A stretch of DNA of 50,524 nt, from assembly GCA_035294465.1 (NCBI GenBank), contig DATGKW010000030.1, positions 1 through 50,524 of the forward strand, written 5' to 3'. The position numbers and the translations under genes were made by a program. Position 1 is the stretch's first letter, and each line of letters opens with the position of its first letter. Below, in pieces: positions 25,252-34,405 of this stretch. Under the pieces are notes generated by a model that worked only from the letters and a program-made list of their open reading frames with translations, searched no databases and was not told the origin of the DNA. The DNA comes from Paraktedonobacter sp035294465. GTDB lineage: Bacteria > Chloroflexota > Ktedonobacteria > Ktedonobacterales > Ktedonobacteraceae.

Positions 25252-28200
25252 ATGGGTCTGTGTCTGCATTGTAGCAAGCCTTGCGCGGACGACGTTTTAT
25301 TTTGTGAGGCATGTCAGGATCACGCGGGGGGAGTATTTCATTGGGAAATTCCTGACTATGGAGATCTGCGTGGGGAGAGTTCTTCCATATCTGCGTCTAC
25401 AGTGCCCGCGCCGGACGAGATGGAGCGGGAATGGCCAGGGTCGATTGCTATGCCTTTCAAGCCTGCTGAGAGTTCGAGCGATGGTGGCAGTTCTCGACTT
25501 TCAGCCCTGGTGCAGGGTGGGCCGGATGGTACGACTGACCTGGCTATCTCTAAGCTAAGCGCAGCAGCTCGCCAGATTGCTGAGGAGGGATCTGGTAGAA
25601 GGCGCCCTTTGCGCTCTCGTTCGGCTCGCTTGAGGCCCTTGCGCGATATTTCATCGGAGATTCAGCGTGGCAGCACACCCCATCCACGTATAAAACGGCT
25701 CTCGGAGTTCGCTACTCAATCAGAGATGAGAGTGGCTCGCGATGATAAGCAGGCAGTAAAGCGAACGCCTCCTGGACGCTCGCTGGATTCCTGGACGTGG
25801 TCTGACATCTCTGGCGACGAGTACGAGGGTGAGCCAGAGAACGATCTGTGGGCCAATTCAGCCGATCCACTTATAGCGCGCGCCCGGCCTACTATTGCTG
25901 AAGCTGCCCATATTGAGGAAGAGGATATCAGGCGCGTCGCGGTGGAAGAGCACGTCACTCTGCCATATAAGAGCACCCGGCGTCCCCGGCGTGGCCCGCT
26001 CTCCTGGCGTCTGGCTTTTAGCCTCCTCGTTGTTCTGGCCCTGGCGGCTCTCACAATTGATGGGCTGTTACTCCTCTCTGCCTTTAATCGCGCCAGTTCC
26101 AGTCAAACCGGATACGGCGGGCCGCCAACGCTGCTCCTCTCGACCACTGTGGCATATAGCAACGAGAGTGTCTCTCTGGCTCTCGCTCATTTTGCGCCCA
26201 TGACTTCTGTCGTTCTGACACACGATATCCAGGAGATGCTGTTCACTACGAGTCACTCCTCGGCGCTTCGAGTTGCTGCCAACGGCCAGGCCACTGCATC
26301 TTTTACTGTGAGCAGTTCCTGGGGGCCGGGTTTCCACCTGATTGTGGCCGAGGATGTTGCTACGCGCGATACGGCCAGCGCCATGCTTCAGGTCAATGGC
26401 ACCGGGCCATCACGTCCCCCGCACCTCTTGCTCGATTCCTCTACGCTCGATCTGGGCAGTTCTGTGCAGGGGGCCGATACAATCCAGCCATTTGTGCTGC
26501 GAAACTCCGGCGATGGCGCGATCTCCTGGTCGGCGAGCAGCGACCAACCCTGGCTGCTGGTTGCGCCTCAGCAGGGGACTTTTAATGTCGGCCAGATCAT
26601 CTCGATAGCATCCCAGCGCAACAATTTGCCGCCTGGTCGCTATACAGGCACCATCACTCTTTTCTCGAACGTTGGTGCTCCCGAACAGCTTCAAGTGAGT
26701 ATGGTGGTTAATGCGTTGCCGCCCAATGCCGGGCCAATGATTTCGCTATCTCCTCCGTTGCTCTCTTTCACCACGCTGGATGGTTCTTCAACGCCTGAAA
26801 CGCAGGTTGTAACCTTGAGCAACCCAGGCCAGCAGGTACTGCACTGGTCGCTCACCGGCGGAAAGACCATTGCCAGTACGCTTCTTCCTGAGAATCAGAA
26901 AAATGGCTCGCCGGGCTACTCGCTGCCGAATTCCTGGCTCAGTCCCAGTATGACTTCAGGCACGCTGGCACCGGGCCAGATCGTACAACTCCGTATGACC
27001 GTGCGTAGTCAGGCTCTTTTGCCGGGAACCTACATGGAATCGCTGGCGTTTAGTTCCTCCTGGGGACCGCTGGCCTACGACACACCACAAATGATAAACG
27101 TGGCGCTGACGGTCCAGCCGCACTGCGGGCTCGTTACCAGTACAGATAATCTGAACTTTACCGCAGTTTCAGGCCAGAGCAATCCCGGCAATGACGCTTT
27201 GAGCCTGAGCGCTACCTCCAGCTGTGCTACTGAAACACTCAACTGGAAGGCGACGCCCTCCGCCGGCTGGATCGTGGTTGATCCGACGAGTGGCCAGCTC
27301 AAGGGTACGAACGGCACGGTTCTGTCTATTGGAGTAAATATTGCTGGCCTGGCCCCTCACAGGTATAGCGGTATGGTCACATTTCAGGCAGGAAAAAGTA
27401 CGCAGACTGTGTCTATCATGCTGAATCTCCAGCCGCGCCCCGCACCGTCGGCGCCGATTATGTCGATTTCGTCTCTCAGCTTGAACTTTAGCAGCATTCA
27501 GGGCCAGGCGAATCCGGCGGGTCAGGTGATCGCGATCACCAATAACGGCGGAAGCCTGCTCAAATGGCATACCAGTGTGGTCTCATTGGGTACAAGCTGG
27601 ATCAGCTTCGCGCCGGGCGGAGGCACCATTCTTCCTGATCAGACCGGGCAGGTTATGGTCAATGTCAACACCGGCCAGTTGGCCCCAGGGAACTATACTG
27701 CCCTGCTTACACTCATAGCCACCGATGCGCGTGGCGCTTCTGCCAGCGGCAGCCCGCAGACGATTACTGTGAGCCTGATCGTGCAACCGCCCTGTACCCT
27801 CGCGCCACCGTCGTCGAGTACACTGCTCTTTACTGGAAGCGCGGGGGGCGCAAATCCGGCTGCTCAGATGGTAAGCCTGACGAGCACCGGCAGCTGCTCC
27901 TGGCCGCTCCATTGGAGTACCAGCATCTCTCCGGCAGCCTCCTGGCTGACACTCTCTCCAGCCAGTGGCCTGATCGGTGCAGCTTCCCAACAGGGTACTA
28001 TTACGGTAGGTGTCAACCTCGGCGGATTGGCGCCGGGGAACTATACTACTCAGGTGACGGTCAGCGCCGTCGATTCCGCCGGGATGCAGGCCCGCAACAG
28101 CCCTCAAACCTTCTCTATTGCTCTGACGGTTTTGCAACGCTGCACCCTTCAACAACTACCAGCGCAGATTGTTCTCAGTGCCTCTCAGGGGCAGGCAACA

Positions 28201-28755
28201 GTTCCCTCGCAAACCTTTACGCTGAGCGAGACGGGTTCCTGTAATAATGGCGTGGCCTGGACCGCCGTTGGAAATTCTGCGAGCAGCACGTGGCTTAGCC
28301 TCTCATCAACGTCTGGAACGGATAATGGCAGCGGCAGTACTATTACGGTCACTGCTTCGCCCGCTCTGTCACCAGGCAGCTATACAGGTCAGATTACGGT
28401 TTCTGCCAGCAATAACGGCGTGGTGCTACAGAATAGCCCGCAAACTATTACAGTGACATTCCAGATTACCGGTTATACTGTGAGCGGAACGGTTGTCACG
28501 TGTGGCGACTCCAACTGCACCTCTTCTCAAAGCCTGGGCGGCGCTACGCTCACACTGGTTGATGGCGGCAACAACGTTATCGCCACGACTACTGCTGATA
28601 GTTCGGGTAACTTCACTTTCTCGAATGTTCCTCTGGGCACCTATACGATCAATGCGAGCGGCACCTCCGGCGCAACAAACTATTCAGGCACAGCAAGTGG
28701 CATCACGGTTGGCGGAAATACCAGCGTATCGGTACGGACCTTCTCGTCGCCGTAA
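25252..28755 (+). CDS. Zinc-ribbon, membrane-anchored protein with six BACON-like repeats
   Basis: 1167 residues. C4-x2-C7...C18-x2-C21 forms a zinc-ribbon-like start, followed by about 220 disordered residues and one membrane span at about 250-275. Outside lie an Ig-like module and six repeats of about 110 residues, each with a strand, W, then a WLxxxPxSG turn and LxPGxYxGxI: the BACON-type beta-sandwich pattern. Repeats 3, 5 and 6 carry a conserved Cys pair (CTL...GSC). The last 90 residues are a CarboxypepD-regulatory-like domain (VSGTV, GATLTLVDGG, GNFTFSNVPLGTYT). Such repeats bind glycans or other surface ligands. Probably a cell-surface adhesin or sensor; function not established. Confidence 0.75.
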   Translation: MGLCLHCSKPCADDVLFCEACQDHAGGVFHWEIPDYGDLRGESSSISASTVPAPDEMEREWPGSIAMPFKPAESSSDGGSSRLSALVQGGPDGTTDLAISKLSAAARQIAEEGSGRRRPLRSRSARLRPLRDISSEIQRGSTPHPRIKRLSEFATQSEMRVARDDKQAVKRTPPGRSLDSWTWSDISGDEYEGEPENDLWANSADPLIARARPTIAEAAHIEEEDIRRVAVEEHVTLPYKSTRRPRRGPLSWRLAFSLLVVLALAALTIDGLLLLSAFNRASSSQTGYGGPPTLLLSTTVAYSNESVSLALAHFAPMTSVVLTHDIQEMLFTTSHSSALRVAANGQATASFTVSSSWGPGFHLIVAEDVATRDTASAMLQVNGTGPSRPPHLLLDSSTLDLGSSVQGADTIQPFVLRNSGDGAISWSASSDQPWLLVAPQQGTFNVGQIISIASQRNNLPPGRYTGTITLFSNVGAPEQLQVSMVVNALPPNAGPMISLSPPLLSFTTLDGSSTPETQVVTLSNPGQQVLHWSLTGGKTIASTLLPENQKNGSPGYSLPNSWLSPSMTSGTLAPGQIVQLRMTVRSQALLPGTYMESLAFSSSWGPLAYDTPQMINVALTVQPHCGLVTSTDNLNFTAVSGQSNPGNDALSLSATSSCATETLNWKATPSAGWIVVDPTSGQLKGTNGTVLSIGVNIAGLAPHRYSGMVTFQAGKSTQTVSIMLNLQPRPAPSAPIMSISSLSLNFSSIQGQANPAGQVIAITNNGGSLLKWHTSVVSLGTSWISFAPGGGTILPDQTGQVMVNVNTGQLAPGNYTALLTLIATDARGASASGSPQTITVSLIVQPPCTLAPPSSSTLLFTGSAGGANPAAQMVSLTSTGSCSWPLHWSTSISPAASWLTLSPASGLIGAASQQGTITVGVNLGGLAPGNYTTQVTVSAVDSAGMQARNSPQTFSIALTVLQRCTLQQLPAQIVLSASQGQATVPSQTFTLSETGSCNNGVAWTAVGNSASSTWLSLSSTSGTDNGSGSTITVTASPALSPGSYTGQITVSASNNGVVLQNSPQTITVTFQITGYTVSGTVVTCGDSNCTSSQSLGGATLTLVDGGNNVIATTTADSSGNFTFSNVPLGTYTINASGTSGATNYSGTASGITVGGNTSVSVRTFSSP

Positions 28756-28843
28756 GCGGACTGGATTTTGAAAAAGAGCCGTTCACGCGTTTATAATGGT
28801 AAGGAGTTGCTTTAGAAATGGAAGCCTGAACTAAGGAAGAGGC

Positions 28844-31009
28844 ATGGAAACCATACGCTGCCCACGTTGTAATAAACTCTTGCGAGCTGACGCCCAGAGT
28901 TGTAGTCGCTGTGGGGCCATAATTCCCGCGAGAAGAACAGCCAGGAAGATCGGGGGAAGCACCGATGTTCTATCGCAGCCAACACATCCCCCGGCCTCTC
29001 CTCATCGTGCTGGCCACTACTCCGGCCTTCATCCCGAAGATCAACCGTTTCAATCCAGCTTTTTCCAGCGCATCCAGCGCTCACCTGAGTCTTTTGTTGC
29101 TAAAGCTGATATGGGCGCTCCTGTGGAGCTGGAGGAGAATGCGCCGGCGATTCTACCTCAGCAGTCGGTCTGGACGGAAGAAGCGCGAGCAGCCCAGGAA
29201 GTCGGAGAAGGCGAGGAAGATGAGAAACGCGCCTTCGGAGCACTGGCGGATCTTCCTACCCTTCCTCCCAGGCGCACACTGGTTACTCCCATACCCGATA
29301 TTCCTACAAATATCATCCCTCGCAAGCCCGCACGTAAGACGCGGCTCGTACACTTATTGATCGGGTGTTCTCTGATCTTTTTTCTTATGGCAAGCAGCCT
29401 ACTGGCTTTCTTGCTTCTGAGTAAGAGCCGCGCGGGCCAGGCCGGACCCCGGCTTCTGGCCTTGCCCGGCGAGCTACGGGTTGGCGATACCTTGCAACTT
29501 TCGGGCAGTGGTTTCGCTGCCCGTCACGCGGTTACTTTGTTGCGTGACGCACGGGCGGCGCTGCGTGATGGGCAAGGCAAGCCGGTTGCTCCTGTAACGA
29601 ACGAGCAGGGCGCATTCCAGGCGCTTGTCCCAATCACCGCTGCCTGGAGTATCGGCGTGCATAGGCTGGAAGCCAGTCAGGGGAATCTCCTGGCCTCGAC
29701 CTCCCTGACCATCCAGGCGGCTCTTGCGGGACTACCTCGCTTGCAGTTGGGCGTTTCGCATATCGACCTGGGTGCAGGAAATCCTGGGACGCTTTCGCAC
29801 AAAAATATGACGCTGACCAATGCCGGCGGTGGGCAGGTAGCCTGGACGGCGAAGAGCAGCGTGTCCTGGCTTTCGCTCAATCCATCCGGTGGCGTTTTTG
29901 CGGGCAATGCACTGGTAGTGCTCACGGTCAACCGCAGCAATCTGGCTCCCCAGGCGTATCTCGGTCAGGTTCTTTTTACTCAGAAGCAGGGCAGTTCACA
30001 AACATTGTATGTCTCCATGACGGTTGATACCACTCAGGCCAACCTGGTTCTTTCTACGGCCTCGCTGGCCTTCGCAGGAAGCCCCGCTCAGAGCCCGGCA
30101 GGGCAGGAAATTGTGATCCAGAATAGTGGAGGGCAAACGCTGAACTGGACAGCCGGGAGTACCACCTCTGATGGAACGAACTGGCTGAGCACAACGCCAG
30201 CCAGCGGCACGCTTAGCTCGAATGCTTCGGCAGTCGTGACCGTAAATGTGGATACTCTCAACATGGCTCTGGGAACCTATCAGGGGTCTTTAAACTTTAG
30301 CTACGCTGGCGGTCCGGCGCAACAGGTCGCGGTAACGCTCACAGTCAATCCGCCGCCTCAGCCAATTATGCATGTCTCGCTGCAAAGTTTGAGCTTTGCT
30401 ACCAACCAGGGCTTCAATCCACCTCCGCAAAGCTTCGCCATCTCGAATACCGGCAACGCGCCCCTGGACTGGGTCATCCACGCCGATGCGACCGGACAGA
30501 CCTACCTGGGTATTTCCCCCGTGAGCGGCAGCGTGCCTCCAGGCCAAAGCGTGAGGGTTTCCATCGCTCCTCTACTTGGCAGCGCTAACGGCACCATCAA
30601 TTCGACCCTAACCATTCAGGATAGCGACTCCGGCACGACCGTCCCGGCCCAGCAGGTGAAGGTCTCCATCGCCATTACGAACCAGCCGATCATTACACCC
30701 TTCTACAGCTACCTGGAATTTGATCACGACAGCACCTATACCGACACCAGCGAGCTTTTGATCTTCAGCAATAGCGGGAGCCTGCCGCTCCACTGGGCCC
30801 TGACCCAGAGCGCGCCGGTTCCCTGGCTCTCTGTCGATACCACCAGCGGGACGCTGGCCGCTGGCAGTGATACGTATGTCAATGTAGAGTGCGTCAGCAG
30901 TCAGATGAAGCCGGGGACTTATACGGTAACGTTGACGATCAAGGACACCGATAAAGGTACCGTTGTTGCCCCTCAAGCTGTTACTGTCACGCTGGTTGTG
31001 TCTGGCTAA
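28844..31009 (+). CDS. Zinc-ribbon, membrane-anchored protein with four BACON-like repeats
   Basis: 721 residues, a paralogue in layout of the preceding gene. A zinc ribbon C6-x2-C9...C20-x2-C23 is followed by a polar linker and a membrane span at about 167-190. Then come an Ig-like module (LPGELRVGDTLQLSGSGF) and four BACON-like repeats with SWLSLNPSGG, NWLSTTPASG and PWLSVDTTSG turns. It lacks the C-terminal regulatory-like domain and the paired Cys. Its ATG has GGAAGAGGC just upstream and it begins 88 bases after its neighbour, so both may be co-expressed. Function unknown. Confidence 0.75.
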   Translation: METIRCPRCNKLLRADAQSCSRCGAIIPARRTARKIGGSTDVLSQPTHPPASPHRAGHYSGLHPEDQPFQSSFFQRIQRSPESFVAKADMGAPVELEENAPAILPQQSVWTEEARAAQEVGEGEEDEKRAFGALADLPTLPPRRTLVTPIPDIPTNIIPRKPARKTRLVHLLIGCSLIFFLMASSLLAFLLLSKSRAGQAGPRLLALPGELRVGDTLQLSGSGFAARHAVTLLRDARAALRDGQGKPVAPVTNEQGAFQALVPITAAWSIGVHRLEASQGNLLASTSLTIQAALAGLPRLQLGVSHIDLGAGNPGTLSHKNMTLTNAGGGQVAWTAKSSVSWLSLNPSGGVFAGNALVVLTVNRSNLAPQAYLGQVLFTQKQGSSQTLYVSMTVDTTQANLVLSTASLAFAGSPAQSPAGQEIVIQNSGGQTLNWTAGSTTSDGTNWLSTTPASGTLSSNASAVVTVNVDTLNMALGTYQGSLNFSYAGGPAQQVAVTLTVNPPPQPIMHVSLQSLSFATNQGFNPPPQSFAISNTGNAPLDWVIHADATGQTYLGISPVSGSVPPGQSVRVSIAPLLGSANGTINSTLTIQDSDSGTTVPAQQVKVSIAITNQPIITPFYSYLEFDHDSTYTDTSELLIFSNSGSLPLHWALTQSAPVPWLSVDTTSGTLAAGSDTYVNVECVSSQMKPGTYTVTLTIKDTDKGTVVAPQAVTVTLVVSG

Positions 31010-31034
31010 TGCCGTTTGCACCAGCTTATGGTTT

Positions 31035-31055
31035 TTGCTATAGTTAGCATAGCAA
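31035..31055 (+). terminator. Possible weak hairpin after the BACON gene pair
   Basis: TTGCTAT at 31035-31041 pairs with ATAGCAA at 31049-31055 around a 7-base loop. There is no T-run, so it may be an mRNA-stabilising hairpin or a weak terminator. A second 7-bp hairpin (TTTTCTG/CAGAAAA) at 31113-31129 lies just before the ferredoxin ribosome site. Confidence 0.35.
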
Positions 31056-31153
31056 GAGCCTATTTGCGTATGGTCAGCAGCTCCAATCCAGATAAAGCTG
31101 CAATTTTTTCTCTTTTCTGCGACAGAAAAAAGGCTAATGGAGGATAAAAAGCC

Positions 31154-31462
31154 GTGCCAACCATTAATTTTGTTCGTGAAAATGTCCAGGTAGAGGTGCC
31201 GGAGGGTGATCACGTGCGTTATCCGGCGCTGGAGCACGATGTTCGGATCTATTGCGGCCTGTGGGGCCTGGCAAACTGCCATGGCAATGGCCTCTGCGCC
31301 ACTGATAAGGTGATCGTCACGCCTGCCAGTAACGTCAATCCGCCGACCGCTCTGGAAAAGATTCGCCTGGGGAAAGCTCTCAAGAAAAACCCCAATCTGC
31401 GCCTGGCTTGCCAGGTAGCAGTCTTTGGGGATGTTGATGTTGAGACCCTCTGCAAACGATAA
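31154..31462 (+). CDS. 2Fe-2S ferredoxin-like protein lacking one cluster cysteine
   Basis: 102 residues with the plant/adrenodoxin-type ferredoxin plan: short beta start (TINFVREN, VEVPEG), cluster loop, and RLACQV near the end. The loop reads CHGNGLCATD (42-51). Relatives have C-x5-C-x2-C here, so the third ligand is D51 in place of Cys. The fourth ligand, C86, is present. Extra cysteines lie at C34 and C100. GTG 31154 has GGAGG 10-15 bases upstream. Either Asp or C34 completes the cluster, or the protein has lost it. Electron-transfer role is inferred from the family. Confidence 0.7.
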   Translation: MPTINFVRENVQVEVPEGDHVRYPALEHDVRIYCGLWGLANCHGNGLCATDKVIVTPASNVNPPTALEKIRLGKALKKNPNLRLACQVAVFGDVDVETLCKR

Positions 31463-31489
31463 ATACCTCATTTCCCCGTATGGAAGAGA

Positions 31490-31529
31490 AGAGGGAGGCG
31501 CGGAACCGATTATCTGCGCCCCTCTTTTT
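31490..31529 (+). terminator. Rho-independent terminator after the ferredoxin gene
   Basis: AGAGG-GA-GGCGC (31490-31501) pairs with GCGCCCCTCT (31516-31525) with a two-base bulge, and is followed directly by TTTT. It also separates the convergent gene ending at 31542. Confidence 0.8.
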
Positions 31530-31541
31530 ACCTGTCATTTA

Positions 31542-32630
31542 TTACGCGGCTGGCTCGACTACAAACAGCACCGTTGCGGCCAGCTCGTTATTCCAGTAGA
31601 CCTCCGCTTTATCCTCGCCTGGTTGCCCAAAGCTGAGGTAAAATTCAACAACAGGGGTACTTTTCGCGGGAACAGATAATGATTGCTGATGGTAGCGATT
31701 GCCATTGGTATACCACCATACCGCGACCACGCCAGCCTGAGACGTATTAGTACCGCAAGTTATATAAACAGTACTACCTACAGTAAATTTGTTCACATAA
31801 AAGGGAATCTGACCGGACTGGCTGACGCTAGTTGAAAGGCCAACCGAAGTAATAACTTTGGCCGCCGGGCTGGCGGTGTTGTACATCACCTGGGTTGTGG
31901 GGACGGGCAAAAAGTGCGTATTTGAAGCGACCGGGGATGGGACGTAGATGCCGAGCAGCTTCTCGATACCCGTCAGTTTGCCGGTTGTCTGGGCGAAATA
32001 GCCAGCCCCGGAGCAGAGCAGCACGACCACCACAAATACGCTGATCAAGCCGCTGATCGCGCGGTAACGAGGGATAATCGGGCGCGGCTTGGTATACATG
32101 GGAGGAACATAAACCGGCGCTTCCTGGCCTGCTTCGGGCAGCACCGGCGCCAGTGATCTGACCTGCTGAATGCCGGAGCCGAGCGTAGGGAAACCGGTAG
32201 GCAGAGCCATTAACGACTGTTGATTTACCGGCTCCCGATAAGGTACAGGCAGCAGCGACTGGTCTCTGGATTGCCCGCCGCCTTCTTCCGATGTTCCCAA
32301 TGCTTGCGACCAGAACGAATTATCGGTCTGCTGTTGCTGAGTAACAGGCGACTGCTCCGGCGGGGAAAACGCAAGCTGCCGCGCTCCCGATCCGGTTGGG
32401 TCTTGCCAGGAAGGTAAAGGAAAATTCATCTGGCTCGCGGACGCGCTCCAATCATTATTGGAAAGCGCGGGACCGCCCCAGGAGTTTGCGAATGCAGCCT
32501 GGTTCTCATTCCCGGCAGGGGATGCATTCTGGCTACCCCAGCCATTGCCTGCTACGGGGGGAAGAGCGTTGCACCAGGGGCACAGAGCGTTATTCGATGG
32601 TCTGAAGTTATTACAGGCTGGGCAGAGCAT
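31542..32630 (-). CDS. Zinc-ribbon membrane protein with a C-terminal beta domain
   Basis: 362 residues and no named family that I recognise. C3-x2-C6...C17-x2-C20 gives a zinc ribbon, then about 160 Gln/Ser/Pro-rich residues, one membrane span at about 187-212 and an extracytoplasmic part of about 140 residues. That part has beta-rich sequence (GSTVYITCGTNTSQAGVVAVWWYTNG, given only as NKFTVGSTVYIT and VVEFYLSFGQPGEDKAEVYW here) resembling an Ig-like fold. Same architecture as the two BACON proteins but transcribed oppositely. AGAGGA precedes the ATG. Confidence 0.65.
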   Translation of the reverse strand: MLCPACNNFRPSNNALCPWCNALPPVAGNGWGSQNASPAGNENQAAFANSWGGPALSNNDWSASASQMNFPLPSWQDPTGSGARQLAFSPPEQSPVTQQQQTDNSFWSQALGTSEEGGGQSRDQSLLPVPYREPVNQQSLMALPTGFPTLGSGIQQVRSLAPVLPEAGQEAPVYVPPMYTKPRPIIPRYRAISGLISVFVVVVLLCSGAGYFAQTTGKLTGIEKLLGIYVPSPVASNTHFLPVPTTQVMYNTASPAAKVITSVGLSTSVSQSGQIPFYVNKFTVGSTVYITCGTNTSQAGVVAVWWYTNGNRYHQQSLSVPAKSTPVVEFYLSFGQPGEDKAEVYWNNELAATVLFVVEPAA

Positions 32631-33128
32631 CGTTTTCCTCTTTTTGTCTTTCTCTCTCTTTGTTTCTTATGGCTATTCTGCGAATAAACTTAGCATCGCC
32701 TTCGCGTTCGGTCAAGGATTTGCCACTGTTATAAGGAAAAATGGCTAGGTTTCTATCTATATAACTGTATTTCATCGTGTGTCTTGAGTCTTTCATAATG
32801 GCTTGTAGAGGTGCTTGATTACGTATTTTTCAGGCAGACGAACGAAGTCAATTGATAAAGAGGAACACTCAAGCAAAGTTATTTAGGAAGATGCTTTCTA
32901 TTGATGGTTCGTGCTATATAGTAACCAATCCTCTAAAGAGAAGAGAGACCGTTACCATTCTGCTGGCTTAGCTGATCCAGAGCCTTTGCCTCTCGCTTCG
33001 CCATGAAGGTTTTCGGGTGCTGCCTGCTCTCTTGAAAGCCGATGGGTGAGCATGCTACCATTAAACCAGGATCGTCAGAGCTAGCAAGGGCACCTGTTTG
33101 ATACAGGCGTCGAGAGTTACTAAGACGG
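32631..33128. other. Intergenic region of about 500 bases
   Basis: Apart from the leftward promoter at 32687-32715 I see no supported gene, RNA or strong hairpin. The sequence is more AT-rich than the flanking genes. A promoter for the small rightward gene at 33129 should lie here, but no clear -35/-10 pair was found. Confidence 0.5.
32687..32715 (-). promoter_or_regulatory. Promoter of the zinc-ribbon membrane protein
   Basis: On the minus strand TTGACC (32715-32710) and TAAGTT (32692-32687) are 17 bases apart, with TGC before the -10 as an extended element. It lies about 60 bases before the ATG at 32630. Confidence 0.6.
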
Positions 33129-33359
33129 GTGATGTGTATGCCTGAAACGCAGGAACACTGGTATCGTAGACAAGCAATCGAACATCTGGCTCAACATATT
33201 CCTTTTGAAAGAGACATGGCCAGCAAAGCGGAGCAGATCGAGATGCTGCGAGGTCTGGTAATCAGGCATGGCCGCGAGATGGAACCAGACCTCTTTGGTT
33301 TTGAAGCGCGTCATGAGCTGATTCGACTGGGACTTTGGGAACGCATAGGACCCGCGTAG
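33129..33359 (+). CDS. Small hypothetical protein
   Basis: 76 residues, predicted helical and soluble (AIEHLAQHIPFERDMASKAEQIEMLRGLVIR). It has no membrane span or Cys pair and no family that I recognise. Start could be GTG 33129, ATG 33132 or ATG 33138. A long antisense frame covers the same stretch, so coding here rests on its reasonable composition and its place before proline dehydrogenase. Treat as probable at best. Confidence 0.45.
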   Translation: MMCMPETQEHWYRRQAIEHLAQHIPFERDMASKAEQIEMLRGLVIRHGREMEPDLFGFEARHELIRLGLWERIGPA

Positions 33360-33386
33360 CCACGAGGTCTTGCCACTCTTGCTTTG

Positions 33387-33395
33387 TGTTATGAT
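33387..33395 (+). promoter_or_regulatory. Extended -10 promoter of proline dehydrogenase
   Basis: TGT TATGAT at 33387-33395 is an extended -10. A TTGCCA at 33370-33375 is only 14 bases away, too close for a normal -35. The transcript would start near 33402, after the longest possible start at 33384, which supports the start at 33459. Confidence 0.5.
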
Positions 33396-33458
33396 GTATT
33401 TAGAAAAGAAGAATCGCGATGGCCTGTATCTGTTTTCAATGGTAGTAAGGGGGCAACG

Positions 33459-34370
33459 ATGCTCAAAGGTACACTGTTGTATATGGCTCAAAATGAAGCG
33501 GTCCGCAGGTTTGTGATGAGCAATCGTGCGGCTCGCGGCGCATCCCGACGTTTCGTAGCGGGTGAAGAACTGGACGAGGCAATTGAGGCCACACGTGTGC
33601 TCAATCAGAAGGGCATGCATGTCACGCTTGACCACCTGGGCGAGAATGTGTCGGATGAGCAGGAAGCACAAGCTACCACGCAGGGCTACATAGAGATCCT
33701 CGACCGTATTAAGGCATCAGGAGTTGATGCCAATGTTTCTCTCAAACTCACCTCGCTCGGACTGGATATTTCGCAGGACCTCTGTCAGAACAATATCACG
33801 CGTATTCTTGAACACGCCGGGCAGTTTCCTCTTTTTGTGCGTATCGACATGGAGGGATCGGCTTATACCGAACGCACTGTGGATATGACGCTGCGGCTGC
33901 ACGAGCGCTTTGAGCACGTGGGTACGGTGATCCAATCCTGCCTGTATCGCAGCAAAAAGGACGTGGAGCAGTTGATTGCTCAGGGAGTGCGCGTGCGCCT
34001 GGTCAAGGGGGCATATAAAGAGCCGAAGTCGGTGGCATTCCAGCTGAAGAGCGAGGTCGATCATAACTTCGTGCGCCTGATGACCATGCTCCTGCAAAGG
34101 GGCAATTATCCGGCTCTGGCTACGCACGACGAGGCGATTATCAACGCAGCCTGCAAGTATGCTCGCGAGAACGGCATCGGCCAGGATGCCTTTGAGTTCC
34201 AGATGCTCTACGGCATTCGGCGGGATTTGCAGGAGAGGCTGGTGCGCCGGGGCTACCATGTGCGCATCTATGTCCCCTATGGCTCGCAATGGTATCCCTA
34301 TCTCATGCGCCGCATGGCCGAGCGGCCAGCAAACCTGGCATTTGTGGTAAGCAACGCTGTAAGACGTTGA
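33459..34370 (+). CDS. Proline dehydrogenase (single-domain PutA/PRODH)
   Basis: 303-residue FAD barrel enzyme that oxidises proline to pyrroline-5-carboxylate and feeds electrons to quinone. Key blocks: RLVKGAYKE with K183, EFQMLYGIRRDLQ (246-258), YVPYGSQWYPYLMRRMAERP with the substrate-binding R284-R285. Length matches monofunctional bacterial enzymes such as Thermus PRODH. ATG 33459 has GTAAGGGGG 5-8 bases upstream; the frame continues to 33384 but past the predicted promoter. No P5C dehydrogenase is adjacent. The usual symbol would be putA or fadM; I leave it empty. Confidence 0.93.
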   Translation: MLKGTLLYMAQNEAVRRFVMSNRAARGASRRFVAGEELDEAIEATRVLNQKGMHVTLDHLGENVSDEQEAQATTQGYIEILDRIKASGVDANVSLKLTSLGLDISQDLCQNNITRILEHAGQFPLFVRIDMEGSAYTERTVDMTLRLHERFEHVGTVIQSCLYRSKKDVEQLIAQGVRVRLVKGAYKEPKSVAFQLKSEVDHNFVRLMTMLLQRGNYPALATHDEAIINAACKYARENGIGQDAFEFQMLYGIRRDLQERLVRRGYHVRIYVPYGSQWYPYLMRRMAERPANLAFVVSNAVRR

Positions 34371-34405
34371 TTATTTTTTCTCGCTAGTAAGGATTCTTTC
34401 AAATC

